From Schoenoplectus triqueter (taxonomy: Eukaryota > Streptophyta > Magnoliopsida > Poales > Cyperaceae): 58,565 nucleotides of DNA. The DNA lies in the NCBI GenBank assembly GCA_964058805.1, contig CAXKVV010001101.1:1-58565 (forward strand). Reading direction: 5' to 3'. Below the pieces are notes generated by a model. The model was not told where the DNA came from and did no database searches. It worked only from the letters and a program-made list of their open reading frames with translations. Positions 39,801 to 50,061 of the stretch are shown one piece after another. The translations under genes and the position numbers were made by a program. The stretch's first letter is position 1. Every line of letters starts with the position of its first letter.

Positions 39801-39868
39801 AGCGGCTTCTCAGGCTCGTCAGAGGCAACTGACGGCCGATGGATGAGATCTTGGGTTTCTGATTCCAT
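33848..39868 (-). CDS. folate-biopterin transporter (BT1 family, FBT2-like)
   Basis: This is a membrane carrier of the BT1/folate-biopterin branch of the major facilitator superfamily, expected to move folates or pteridines across an organelle or plasma membrane (family knowledge). Five exons join with GT-AG sites and unbroken frame: 39868-39457, 38709-38450, 38140-38042, 34788-34618 and 34459-33848. They give 517 residues, normal for the family. The start at 39868 (MESETQDLIHRP) is chosen because family similarity begins shortly after it, although the frame is open further upstream. Characteristic segments are GLSQGFTGSFFRVVSDYYWK, IPWLMKPVWGVLTDAFSVYG, RRRPYFIF, ADVTIDACIA, HEGQFYWYTDKTAGPHFSQE and CPLGIEGTFFALLM. 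About twelve hydrophobic segments are expected. Intron 3 is unusually long (3.25 kb) and contains transposon sequence. The substrate cannot be told from sequence. Confidence 0.92.
36796..37202. mobile_element. hAT-like MITE inside transporter intron 3
   Basis: The left end TAGGGGTGTATTACTGACCC and the inverted right end TAGAGGTGTCAATGTGTCGG form imperfect terminal inverted repeats of hAT type. Subterminal regions are rich in CCCGACC and GATCGGATT motifs. The flanks share TATCAGG on both sides, but the duplication is not perfectly placed. No coding capacity remains. Confidence 0.65.
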
Positions 39869-40680
39869 GGCATTTGAGAGGGGCAAGATTGGGATGTGAA
39901 TTGGATTGTTTTTGCAGTTGCTTCTTTCTTCTCTTGGAAAGGGGAGAGGTTCTCTTCCTTTCTCTCTCTCTCTCTCTCTTTTTATGAATTCTCGTAGAAG
40001 GTAGCAACTAGGCGAACTTTGTTTATTTCTCAATCTGAAAAATGCGGCACTGAAAAGGTCACAGACAATTAATAATAAATCAGTAAGGACCAACCAATAT
40101 TTGCTAATCCACCCCGGAAAATGCTAAAATAACAAAACTGAAGGAAATGATTACAATAATGAGCTTTTTAAGAATGCTTTCGGTTTCTAAAGTACTTTTA
40201 TATTATATTAATTTACACCTTTTCAAATAAAAGGTTATATAAAATCAATCAGTAAATACTTTTAAAACCAAAACAATATCCTCGATCATGTCATTATTTA
40301 CTGTTTCTTATTAATTTCATTTTCAGGATTCTTAATGGTAGAATGAGCTTATTGCAATATTAAACGCAATGTTGTGAGGGTGTTGATGTAAATTTCGCTA
40401 TTTTGTGATTTTCCGTTATTAAAACCGGTCAGTTCAGATTGGGACTAAACAGAAGGAAAGGGGAAGTACAACTTGCAAAATTTCTTCTCTGAGATATAAA
40501 ATAGATCTAAACCGTTCATCTGAAATAAATGGTTGAGATGTGACTCCCCTCTGAAATCAGCACGGTGTGCAACAGTACAAGGCGCTTGGATCGAACTACA
40601 AGTTGTAGAAGATCCTTCCAGAACTTGGGAAGAGAAGTCAGAAGAGCAGTGACCAGTGAAGGGACTCATAAATCATAATC
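39869..40680 (-). promoter_or_regulatory. 5' UTR and upstream region of the transporter
   Basis: Upstream of the start codon the transcript would contain a GA-rich tract (CT run on the + strand at about 39958-39979), common in plant 5' leaders. No clear TATA box was identified. The further upstream part to 40680 shows no gene. Confidence 0.45.
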
Positions 40681-40689
40681 AAGGGAGGT

Positions 40690-41790
40690 GCTCTCGGTAT
40701 ATTTTTAAATTCGTGTAGTATCAATCGTGTTGTGTTAAAATATATTATATTTATATTGTGTAGTATTGTATATTTTTTTTGTGTCGTGCTGTATTATATC
40801 TAAAATTGATAGAGGGATAGTAAAATAACTGATACGACACTGATATTATTTTCAGTCATGTCATTTGATTTCTTTTTAAATAAGAAATATTGATTTTATT
40901 AGTCCAACTTAAATCCTTAAATTAAAATTAATGAATAAATTTTATTTAAATAATACTCCTAAAATTTAAAACCTTCTGATTTAATTAGTTCATTTATTTT
41001 AATTAAATGACATGGATCATGAAACTTTTAAATATATATGATTATTATTCTTTGAATTTTGAAGATTTTGAATAAGCTGATCCCACATACAATTAGATCA
41101 TATTCAGCATATGATAGGATATACCCGTGTTTCTATATCGTATCGTGTCGTGCTCCTGTGTCATGTCATGCTCCCGTACTATGTCGTGTTGTGTCTAAAC
41201 CGTGTATTGTTGTCAGTGGCGGATCTAGGATTTTGATTAGGGGGGCAATTATCGGATTGTAATGGCTTATCGGGTTCAAATCCATTAACTAATCGGGTAC
41301 TAAATAAAAAAAATTAATAATTTAATATATATACTTAACTAATAAATTTTTTATTAAATAATAACATTTTATATATTAAAATAATAATAAAATAAAGCTC
41401 AAAGTAATAGATAATCAAGTTGATGAACAAAGTTTTCGACTAAGAAACTTTATATTTTGATATCTTTGCATAATTATTTTATTATGCACGGTATTAAATA
41501 TTTTTTCTCAATAAAAATAACCAGACAATTCAGGGGGGGACAAAAAAAATTTTCAGGGAAGGCACGTGCCGAAAACATTACCGAAAAATACTATTTTTCA
41601 AAATCCAGGGGGGCACGTGCCCCCCCTGAATATACCTGGGTCCGCCCCTAATTGTTGTGTGTCGTGTCGTGCTGACTTTTAAAAAAATCAGACACGGTAC
41701 GATTAAAGCATGGATCCAAAATCATGTCGTGCCATGCCGGATAGTCGTATCGTACCGCCTTCGGACCGTGTGGTACCCAATCACAATACG
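40690..41790. mobile_element. element with CGTGTCGTG subterminal repeats, split by a nested insertion
   Basis: Clusters of CGTGTCGTG, GTCGTG and TATCGT motifs lie at 40710-40790, 41130-41205 and 41652-41780. This is the subterminal pattern of hAT-like non-autonomous elements. A second element (41214-41650) is inserted inside it. The outer boundaries are not defined by a clear inverted repeat. Confidence 0.5.
41214..41650. mobile_element. nested hAT MITE
   Basis: An exact 8-bp duplication, ATTGTTGT, flanks the element (41206-41213 and 41651-41658). The left terminus CAGTGGCGGATCTAGG and the inverted right terminus TAGGGGCGGACCCAGG are imperfect terminal inverted repeats. They are followed inside by runs of G and C, respectively. 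The length is 437 bp and there is no transposase, so it is non-autonomous. Confidence 0.9.
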
Positions 41791-42273
41791 CACAGAATTA
41801 CAACTCTAGGTCTCGGACTCGAACTCTCGGAATCCTTATCTGAGTAGCACCGTGCAGTTTAAAATAGGAGTCGTTGAATTTTGTTGTGATTCACGCCAAA
41901 GCTGATAAAAAATCTAACTATTCACGGTGTTACGCAGCATAATATCCAAATAAAGGAGTCTAGATCTTTTTGGAGTTTTCAAATACGAAACAAATTAAAT
42001 CATCTGTACAGTAAAATATGTAACGGGTCTAAAAGAAACAAGAGGAGGCCCACATTGCTACTTGCCATAGATGACGATCTTCCGAATGAATACAGAATAA
42101 CAAGACTCCTTATTTTGGCAGCCTTCCATTGGCTTGTATCTGCTCCCTTTAATTCGTTATTATTATAAATTTAAGATGAATGAGATCTCCATGACTCCGT
42201 GGTTCTTAGACTCCGTGGTTCTTAATGAAATGGATAAATTCTCAAATTACACCCTATAAAATCTCAGAATGTC

Positions 42274-42710
42274 CAAATTTTAGTAATAATAAGTTTTATT
42301 AAATTAATATTATTAAAAATAAGAGTGAGAAACGTAAAATTTCAAATATACGAATGGCAGCGCGTCACTGCCAGTGGCGCGTTTCATTATTTTTAGGAAA
42401 TGCGCCACTGCCAGTGGCGCGTTTCGTCCAAACCCCGCGTAAGTGACTGTGCATTTTGTATATATAAGAAGCAAACGCGCCACTGGTAGTGGCGCGTTTC
42501 GTAAAAATAATAAAACGCGCCACTGCCAGTGGCGCGTTTCAAACGCGCAGTGAACGCGCCACTGCCAGTGGCGCGCTACCATTCGTATATTTGAAATTTT
42601 ACGTTTCTCACTCTTATTTTTAATAATATTAATTTACTAAAACTTATTATTACTAAAAACTGTATTTTTAATAATATTAATTTACTAAAACTTATTATTA
42701 CTAAAAACTG
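42274..42710. mobile_element. foldback element with five internal palindromes
   Basis: A 9-bp direct repeat CAGAATGTC (42265-42273 and 42711-42719) brackets the element; 9-bp duplications are typical of Mutator-like elements. The arms (42274-42361 and 42571-42660) are near-perfect inverted repeats about 88 bp long. The right arm then has a ~48-bp perfect tandem duplication (42661-42710). Between the arms the 19-bp palindrome GCGCCACTGCCAGTGGCGC occurs at 42402, 42517 and 42556. Single-mismatch copies start at 42362 and 42477. No protein is encoded; frames reading RHWQWR are by-products of the palindrome. Confidence 0.88.
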
Positions 42711-43205
42711 CAGAATGTCACTATGCACAAAAACTAAAAACATAGCTTGTACATGGGATGGGACATTCATTTTGATAGAAACTTTTTAGGTGGGTGGGGT
42801 CATCTATTGTAAAAGATCTTTTACTATCAAAATGATGCCAAAGAAACTAAACTTTTAAGTAGCCATTTTTAAATAATTCAATAACAAGACTAAGAGGTTT
42901 ATAATTTTTAAATGGCACATAATTTTCACTGTTTTAATAATTTGTTCAGATATGGGTTCAAAGTCTGAATAATTTACTGCTATTGCATTAACGTTGATAT
43001 TTTTGTAAAAGTGTTGGAAAATCGGTCTATATTTCAAATTTGATAAAATAAAATAAAATAAAATAAAGAAGGTGGAGAAAATATTAGATTATTTACTCTT
43101 TGAAGATAAGATATACATACATTAAAGAAGCTTAAAGAGGGGGGGGGGGGTGGCTTATCACATACAGTGTGAAACAAAAACTCAAATCTTAAAAAAAAAA
43201 GCATC
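42711..43205. other. PPR gene 3' flank
   Basis: AT-rich sequence presumably holding the 3' UTR of the minus-strand PPR gene. A run of twelve G lies near 43139-43150, and an (AAAAT)n-like run lies near 43043-43065. Nothing else is seen. Confidence 0.5.
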
Positions 43206-46007
43206 TCAGTTGACAATGCTCATCTGCTTCATCCACAGAGACCACTTAACAGCCTCGAGATAATTCTCGTTTCTCTGCATTGCTGTGACAAGGCTTGCAT
43301 ATGTGACCTTGTCAGGGTTTATTTTCTTGCTCCTCATTTCCTGCACCAATCCAACTGCCTCTTCAGCCATGCCAGCAATACCATACGCCTTGATCAGAGT
43401 GTTGTACCCGTACAAATCAAGCTCGAGTCCTCGCTCTCTCAACTCCTTCAACACAACTGACACATCTTCTATCCAACCCTTCCTCCCATATATATTAATC
43501 ATGGTGTTGTATGTATAGTGGTCGACATCACACATTGCATCTTTCATCTTTTGCAAAGTGTCATTGAATTCATCTAATAGGTTTGCCTTGCCATAAGCAT
43601 CTAACATGCAGTTGTATGCCTGAAGTGAAACTTGGTAGCCCGCACCACGCATTTGCTGCATTAGGAAGTTCATTTTTGGAAAATTCCGATTTTGCCCATA
43701 GGCTGCTATCATTGTGTTATATGATCTTACATTAGCCAGGTCTTGTTTACATGCCATGTGGAACACCTTTTGGGCCTTACTGAATAGCCGGGCCTTCCCG
43801 TAAATATCAAGCATTACATTAATCGTTATAGTACTAGGAGCAAACCCTAACCGCAACATTTCATCAAACAGTCGGGATACCTCATCAACTGGCAAGGCAC
43901 GTCCGCAGCAATTTATTATACAGTTATACATTGCCTCATCTAATTCAATCCCAGATTTCAGCATCCAATAGTAAGTGCTTGCCAGTTTCTCTTTCATGTT
44001 GCATTTCTGGTATGTTCGAAGCATGTCGCGAAATAGGTAAATGTCAGGGGTAATTCTGTCATTCTTCTCTATCATTTCCAAGACCAAACAAGCCTCATGT
44101 AGCTTCTTAGCTTTTATATACATCCTCACCACTACGCTATATGCTACCAGATCAAGTGTAGCCCCAGAGTTGTTCAATTTTATGTATAAACCCTCAGCCG
44201 CAGTGACTTTTCCCATGCACGTGAAGACATCGATCATGGTGCATGCAATGTGAATATTGTGGTAGGACCTATTTTTAGGCACATGGTTAAAAATCCTAAC
44301 AGCATTCTCATACTGGCTGGCCTCTTTGCAAGTACAAATCAACAAATGGTAAAGGTTATCCTCATAAGAACAATCTCTCCACTTCTTTTCACTCAAAACC
44401 CTTATAGCATGGTCAATTAATGAACTTTCCACAAAGGCCACTGCTAAAAAAGAGCAAGAGGTTGGATCAAAGAGGATATTCTGGTAAATAGAAGCTTCTA
44501 AAAGGCACATAATTCTCTCTACTGCGCCAACTCTTTGGTATGCCTGGATAACAGTACTGATAATCACCGAGTACTGACAACCTGCAGCTCGCATGTCTGC
44601 TATTGTCTCAGCCGCATGTGGTATATCACCATGCCTTGCTTGTAGGTTCACCATTGTGTAAAAATTGGATGAACTCGGTGTAAAGCCCAATCCCTTGAGC
44701 TCCTTATAAAACAAAAGAGCCTCCCTATAATCATTCATGTGGCCAAAGCCTTCTACCATCGATCTATACGTGGTCTCATCGGGTGTTAACCCTATACAAT
44801 TAAGCCGATTAAATACCCCTTTAGCTGCAGTCATATTGGACCCCCTCCCATACCCAGTAATTAACGTGTTGTAAGCAACAATATTTGGCTCAAAGCCACA
44901 CTGTTTCATAGAAACAAGCACAGATTCAGCCTCTTTAAGTTTACCCTGTTGACTGTATGCATTAAGCCTCACCAACCAGTTTTCGAGATTTGGTATAGCA
45001 CCGTCTTTATCCATAGTTTCAATTATCTCCTCTGACTTCTCAAATATGCCCAAACGGGTATAAATTGTGATCATAGATGAATAGGCGCTTATGCATTTGA
45101 TTTCGTAATCCCTCATGTGACCAAAAACATACTCAGCTTGTGAAAGATCTGAGACCTTTTGGTACATCCCCATAAGCATACCAATTGTGGCAATATCAGG
45201 TAACACACCAGCCTCTAACATGGAATCATACCATTTTCTCCCCCAATTAATAAGTCCCCTTTTTGCACAAATAAATATCAGTGAATTAAATAATTTCACA
45301 TTCAATTCGCACTCTGAAACTGAGACCATTTCTTCAAGCAATGCCTTGGCTTTGTACCACTGCTCTCTCCTCGCCACTGCCCTCAATGCTAACTGGTATG
45401 CATCAGCATTTCTCTTCAACTTACCATAAGACCTCATCCAATCAAGGAACTTAAGTATCCCTCCATCATTGTTCTTCTCTAGTTTCATTAAAAAAGAATT
45501 GCACTTCTTGACAGAAGAACTTGTGGTAACAGCAGATAAATAAGTATCTACCTGACTACTATTTCCCGAAATTTTATCGCCTTCTGCTTTGTTGAAAGCA
45601 TTTTTCCTCTGGGACACATGCTTTACTGGCTTGTTACCATGCACAAATCTTTTTCTTATGCCTCTCATGCTATCATCAAATGGAGCCTTCTGTTTCGCTT
45701 TCGGATTAACCAATGGTTTATTGCTGATATCACCTTTCCGTGGCCTGACAGCTAAATCTGTTGTCAATTGGGCCCCACGGACAGCTTCAATTGGACTAAA
45801 TTTACCAGCATTTACCCCTATTTCAGTCTGGTTTCCCCAAATTAAAATGTATCGTCTCCATTGTGTTGCTGACACAGGACCAATTGTTAGAAGGGACAGG
45901 GAACTGAAACCAATCAAATCAGTGCCATTCCGGAAAAAACTAGGTGAAAGTCTGTACCTTTTAGAATTGAAAATTTCTTGTGCACCACGAATTCTCGGAG
46001 TAGCCAT
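43206..46007 (-). CDS. P-class pentatricopeptide repeat protein (At4g30825/BFA2-like)
   Basis: PPR proteins bind organellar RNA one base per repeat and govern its processing, stability or translation. The Arabidopsis protein I think is closest acts on a plastid ATP-synthase transcript. The gene is a single 933-codon exon, as usual for PPR genes. The first ~60 residues (MATPRIRGAQEIFNSKR, then Ser/Leu-rich) look like a plastid or mitochondrial transit peptide. Residues ~60-170 are basic and low in structure. From about residue 190 to the end there are continuous 35-residue repeats, e.g. VAYNTLITGYGRGSNMTAAK, YTYNTMINIYGRKGWIEDV and YGYNTLIKAYGIAGMAEEAV. No E, DYW or SMR domain follows, so it is P class. 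The start is fixed by an in-frame TGA 15 bases upstream. No lesions are seen. The orthology is from memory. Confidence 0.92.
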   Translation of the reverse strand: MATPRIRGAQEIFNSKRYRLSPSFFRNGTDLIGFSSLSLLTIGPVSATQWRRYILIWGNQTEIGVNAGKFSPIEAVRGAQLTTDLAVRPRKGDISNKPLVNPKAKQKAPFDDSMRGIRKRFVHGNKPVKHVSQRKNAFNKAEGDKISGNSSQVDTYLSAVTTSSSVKKCNSFLMKLEKNNDGGILKFLDWMRSYGKLKRNADAYQLALRAVARREQWYKAKALLEEMVSVSECELNVKLFNSLIFICAKRGLINWGRKWYDSMLEAGVLPDIATIGMLMGMYQKVSDLSQAEYVFGHMRDYEIKCISAYSSMITIYTRLGIFEKSEEIIETMDKDGAIPNLENWLVRLNAYSQQGKLKEAESVLVSMKQCGFEPNIVAYNTLITGYGRGSNMTAAKGVFNRLNCIGLTPDETTYRSMVEGFGHMNDYREALLFYKELKGLGFTPSSSNFYTMVNLQARHGDIPHAAETIADMRAAGCQYSVIISTVIQAYQRVGAVERIMCLLEASIYQNILFDPTSCSFLAVAFVESSLIDHAIRVLSEKKWRDCSYEDNLYHLLICTCKEASQYENAVRIFNHVPKNRSYHNIHIACTMIDVFTCMGKVTAAEGLYIKLNNSGATLDLVAYSVVVRMYIKAKKLHEACLVLEMIEKNDRITPDIYLFRDMLRTYQKCNMKEKLASTYYWMLKSGIELDEAMYNCIINCCGRALPVDEVSRLFDEMLRLGFAPSTITINVMLDIYGKARLFSKAQKVFHMACKQDLANVRSYNTMIAAYGQNRNFPKMNFLMQQMRGAGYQVSLQAYNCMLDAYGKANLLDEFNDTLQKMKDAMCDVDHYTYNTMINIYGRKGWIEDVSVVLKELRERGLELDLYGYNTLIKAYGIAGMAEEAVGLVQEMRSKKINPDKVTYASLVTAMQRNENYLEAVKWSLWMKQMSIVN

Positions 46008-46023
46008 TCTAAACAGGATTCAT

Positions 46024-46278
46024 TTATTTCAAAGAATTACACAACTGAGTGCATAATCGGTTCTGGACGAGAGCAATTAAAGCAAGAAGTAACAGAATGG
46101 TGATGGTAAACCACTCTATTTCGGTGTGGAAGGAAGAGGAAGAAGGGGTTTTAGATAAGAGAGTAGGTGATGTGCGACTGGGGAGAATTCGAATCCAGCG
46201 TGGCAGGATTTTGATTTGAATTTTGAGGTCTCTCTTATTTCTACTTTCTTCGCTGATCACCCGTTCACTCGCTTCCAC
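46024..46278 (-). other. possible upstream ORFs in the PPR leader
   Basis: An 84-codon frame ends in TAA at 46026-46024. It is followed at once by a four-residue ORF (MNPV, stop TAG) that ends one base before the PPR start codon. If transcription starts above 46278, both would be upstream ORFs and could lower translation. The long one (MEASERVISEESRNKRD) has no recognisable domain, and its start may lie outside the mRNA. Confidence 0.3.
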
Positions 46279-46346
46279 TGGGGGAAGTCGCTCTAGCAGT
46301 TTCGAGTCAAATTACGAAAAAACCCTTTGTAAAATCTAGCGAGCGC

Positions 46347-46395
46347 TGGGCCGTATCTGTATAAGTGGGCTTTTAGTTAGAGGGTATTTTGGGCT
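46347..46395 (-). promoter_or_regulatory. site II-type TGGGC(C/T) cluster in the PPR promoter
   Basis: Three motifs, TGGGCC (46347), TGGGCT (46366) and TGGGCT (46390), lie 340-390 bp upstream of the PPR start codon. TCP factors bind such site II elements in promoters of many plant organelle-biogenesis genes. The role here is inferred from position. Confidence 0.45.
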
Positions 46396-46399
46396 GGAA

Positions 46400-47175
46400 A
46401 ACACAGTTTGTATTAACATCCGTTTCCATTGCTGTTTTTCTGAATTTAATTATTGTTAACATCTGTTTCTCTTTATCTTTCCAATTTAGTAATTACACTT
46501 AAAATAATTTCTTTCTTCTTGCATCTTCCATACATGTTATATGGCAAGCATGTTAGTATATAGAATTAACTTAATGAATGAATGATAAGTGGAACAACCA
46601 ACCAACGTGACAATGTCACCAAAATAAGCAAAATTTGTGTGACTACGTAGATGAGATTCTTCATGGAGTATAAGTTTGATCGAAATAAAAAAAATGATGT
46701 TAACATTTGATAGAGACTATGCAACATATATATGTGCAAATTAAGATATAACCTAAATGTATCAGTTGTCATATTGGTAAAATCTCAAGATTTTAATTAG
46801 AAATTATCCCTCCATTGCATTGTAAGTCTGAACAAAATCATAGTGGTTTTAAATAGCAATGTTATGCCATCCCTTAAATAGCAATGGTACCAGGACTTTT
46901 TGTTTCTTAAGGAAACAGGTGGTTAAAGCCACTATTTCAAAAAAAAATGATTGATCATATATTAATATTACTAATCACTTTGTTACAAGTGTACACTTTT
47001 AATATCTTATACAAATCTCTATCTATATATAGTATTTCTTTGTACACACACAGAACAAGCATTTTAATTAGTGAGGGCACCGTCAAGAGGGCAAGTGGTG
47101 TATATATCTTACATTTTATATTATGAATCTACTCTAGCTAGGAGATATTCAAATTAACGCTACTTTATTTCTAAA
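46400..47175. other. intergenic DNA between PPR promoter and NAC pseudogene
   Basis: AT-rich sequence with no supported gene or bounded element. It includes the region downstream of the NAC pseudogene stop codon. Confidence 0.5.
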
Positions 47176-48571
47176 TTAAAAGCTACATAAGACACCATAG
47201 CCTCCATTGCTGCTCTGTTCATCAAAAGTATCGGTGTGCATGTCAGGCGGTGTTCCGTTAAGCTGACTTGCTACAAACTTATCGAGTGTAGCCCAGTCAC
47301 AGGTTGAGGTTGGCACAAATGCTGCGGTGGTATGCTTCAGAGTTCAGATACTGCAGTTGTGCGAGCTTTTCATGTATAATGCTAGTGCTGAAAAGAGATT
47401 TTCCAGGGGCTATATTGCAAATGTTGAGATCATTTTTCTGTCATTACTGGAGGAACTCATTATTGAATAATTTCTGTCACGATATTCATCCGATGCATTA
47501 TTATGGAAGCGGATGATCTTCTTTTTGTAAACTCTACAAATGATCCATCCTTTCATCTTGTGTTCCTTCTTTAATTGAATATGGTAATCTGCTAATCATG
47601 CAACAACAATTTTTTTTTTTGAAAATTAAGTGTCATGCATAATATTTTTGCATGAGAGTTCATGAACTTCAGAAAGGTCATACGTAGAATTGTAATGCAA
47701 GAGATAATGATATTTTAATTAGAATTAAGCTCTTCTTTCTGTGGGCATTAATTTCAGCTCAAAACCTTCGTTCCTACCAGGGTAATGGCAATATAATGCA
47801 CATAATTTTTTGATATAGAATATAATTGATGTATTATAGTTTCTAACTAGCTAGTATATTAGTCTTGACTCTTGAGCTAAGAATTAAGAACCTACGATGG
47901 AGCTGTGTGAGTTATTATCTGAATTGTCATCAGGCCGATACTCATGCATAATCCAGTTGGACTCCTGCTGTGTGGGGCCCGGCCTTGGTAGAATACCAGT
48001 GTCTTTCTGAGACCAATGCATCCCATGCTCGTCCAGATGACTTGTGTTCCATCCGGCGTCCTTCCAAAATCCGGTGACTTTGTTCGCATACCATACAAGT
48101 ACTTCTTACCGTTGTTGCTGAAAAGGTACCACTCGTTTTGTGGCCATGTTTCCTATCCTACATTTCTCTGTGTAAAGCGACATTCAAGTACATTAAGATC
48201 CTGTACAAATTAATTAATACCATCTTTATTTCAATCCTAGGAAAATAAATTGATGAAACCAACTACCAACGAAATGATTCTCTGAAATCAAATTTATTTT
48301 GCTTTGAGATACATAATGGGCGTCCCTATTTTCATCAAACCAGATTAGAACAATTATTATATATATATATGGACATACAAATGACAAGAATCAGATACCT
48401 TGAATGTCCCATGGTTCAAGCTTGTTGAGATCGAAGTCGCATATGAAATCCAGACCACGCGTCAGAACCGAGCTTTCTTTTCAATTAATAGCTAAGCAAC
48501 TCTTCCTCGGTCGGATGAAAACGAAAACCAGGCAGTAGTACACAGGACTGCCCATTTTCTGCTATGCTCAT
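47176..48571 (-). pseudogene. NAC-domain transcription factor pseudogene
   Basis: The minus strand keeps the order of a NAC gene, but no frame is intact. From the ATG at 48571, MSIAENGQSCVLLPGFRFHP then TEEELLSY gives subdomain A, stopped by TAA at 48487-48485 where the family has Y-L. After a frameshift comes CDFDLNKLEPWDIQ and a donor at 48398. Exon 2 starts at 48167 with EKCRIGN, shifts frame to PQNEWYLFSNNGKKYLYGMR and IGLRKTLVFYQGRAPH, and shifts again to NWIMHEYRPDD. The C-terminal exon ends DWATLDKFVASQLNGTPPDM, then SSNGGYGVLCSF at 47176. The ending recalls the NST/VND/SMB group of wall-related NACs. One nonsense codon and three frameshifts support a dead gene, although sequencing error is possible. 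Confidence 0.85.
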
Positions 48572-48868
48572 CGCCTTAAATTCTGCTTCTTAGGTTTATT
48601 CTGTTAAATTAAGGCAAAAAGAGAGTTTTTGAACTTGGGAGAATGCAAAGTATACATGGTAATGGATAAAGAGAAAGGGGATCTGATGACATGCACTTGG
48701 TATGCTCTGAAGTTAGTGCGCATGGTTCGTTTGATAGGATAGAGAAAAGCCACCAAATCTAATTAGCGAAAAGGGTTTGTCCTGCAACTGACAAGAGACA
48801 GAGAAACTTGCGTAGAATTGGAAACGGGAGTTTAATTACTGTGCACTTTTAGTTATTCTTTCAGTATA

Positions 48869-49680
48869 GGCTTTGTTTGGCACTCCAATTAATAATAAAA
48901 AATAAGAATATAATTGTTATTCCGACAAATTAATTTGTCAAATAAATTTTAGTCTAAGTAGAAGGGTGCTATAGATGGTATATCGGATTAGTTTTCGTCG
49001 AAATAGCAATTATTATTTGATTATATTGTATTATATTATTATATTATGATTATGATTTATTATTATATTATTTAGTATTATTATTATGATTATGATTATA
49101 TTATTAAATTATAATTATCATTATTATTATTATATAATTATATTATTATATTATAATTATTGTTATGATTATATTATTATATTATTATGATTATGACTAT
49201 GCTTATTATTATTATCATGATTATGATTATGATATTATTTTATTATTATTTGATTATGTTGTATTATATTATTATGTTATGATTTATTATTATTATATTA
49301 TTAAAATTATGATTATTTATTATTATTATTATTATATTATTATTATATTATTATGATTATATTTATAATTATATTATAATTATATTTATATTTTTATTAT
49401 ATTATATTATTATTATAACTATGAATATTAATATTTATTATAATTATGATTATTATTTTATTATTATATTATCATTATTATTATTTTACTATTATTATTA
49501 TTATCATCATCATTGTTAGTATCATAAATATCTATATTTTAACTATTCTGATTAACAACTGCTAAATGATATTTTTGCTCTTCCGAATTATTCTACCACT
49601 CTTCCAAACAAATACTATTCTATCACTCTTCCAAAATTACCACTATTCCAAAGCTATTATTTGATTTGCCAAACGAACCC
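48869..49680. mobile_element. AT-cored non-autonomous element, copy 2
   Basis: The ends GGCTTTGTTTGGCACTCC and, inverted, GGGTTCGTTTGGCAAATC are imperfect terminal inverted repeats. The flanking 100-150 bp on each side match the copy at 14867 in inverse orientation. The core (49020-49520) is TTA/TAT-rich and produces an artefactual tyrosine/isoleucine-rich open frame. Confidence 0.8.
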
Positions 49681-50061
49681 ATATACGTCTACGGAGGTGC
49701 ACAACATAATATGTTTAAAATTTAAATTTATCATTTTCATTCATTTTTATATAAAAATATACTAATGGATCGATACAATAATTTGGAAGTGCTTAGAGTT
49801 TTTTTATATATTTATTTTGAGTTTTTAAAAATCAACTCTAGAATAACAATAAAGTATTGAATTAAATTTTTGTACATCATTTTCAAAATAAATAGTTAGA
49901 AACCCGCTCTAAATTTTTACATCCCCTAATATTTTTACATGAAAAATTTAATGAGAATGATAAATTTTAATTTTGAACATGTTACAATAATTTAACCACA
50001 TAGAGTCAAAATACAAATATTTTCATATTGATCAACCTATTACATATATATAGAGAGAGAG

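Noticed and set aside
39869..40093. N-terminal extension of the transporter frame to 40093
   Set aside because: The added residues are a GA-repeat translation (Arg/Glu-rich) typical of a 5' UTR; family similarity starts after 39868.
41260..41290. GGGTTCAAATCC resembling a tRNA T-arm
   Set aside because: No acceptor stem, D-arm or anticodon arm at the right distances; it lies inside a hAT MITE.
42362..42574. CRISPR array (regularly spaced ~19-bp repeats at ~40-bp period)
   Set aside because: This is plant nuclear DNA, the repeats are palindromes inside a transposon with a 9-bp duplication, and the spacers are related to each other.
42313..42582. Repetitive RHWQWR/PLAVA protein
   Set aside because: The repeats arise from the palindromic DNA itself, and both strands give similar frames.
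49165..49356. Tyrosine/isoleucine-rich ORF of 63 codons
   Set aside because: It is a translation of the TTA/TAT microsatellite core of a non-autonomous element.
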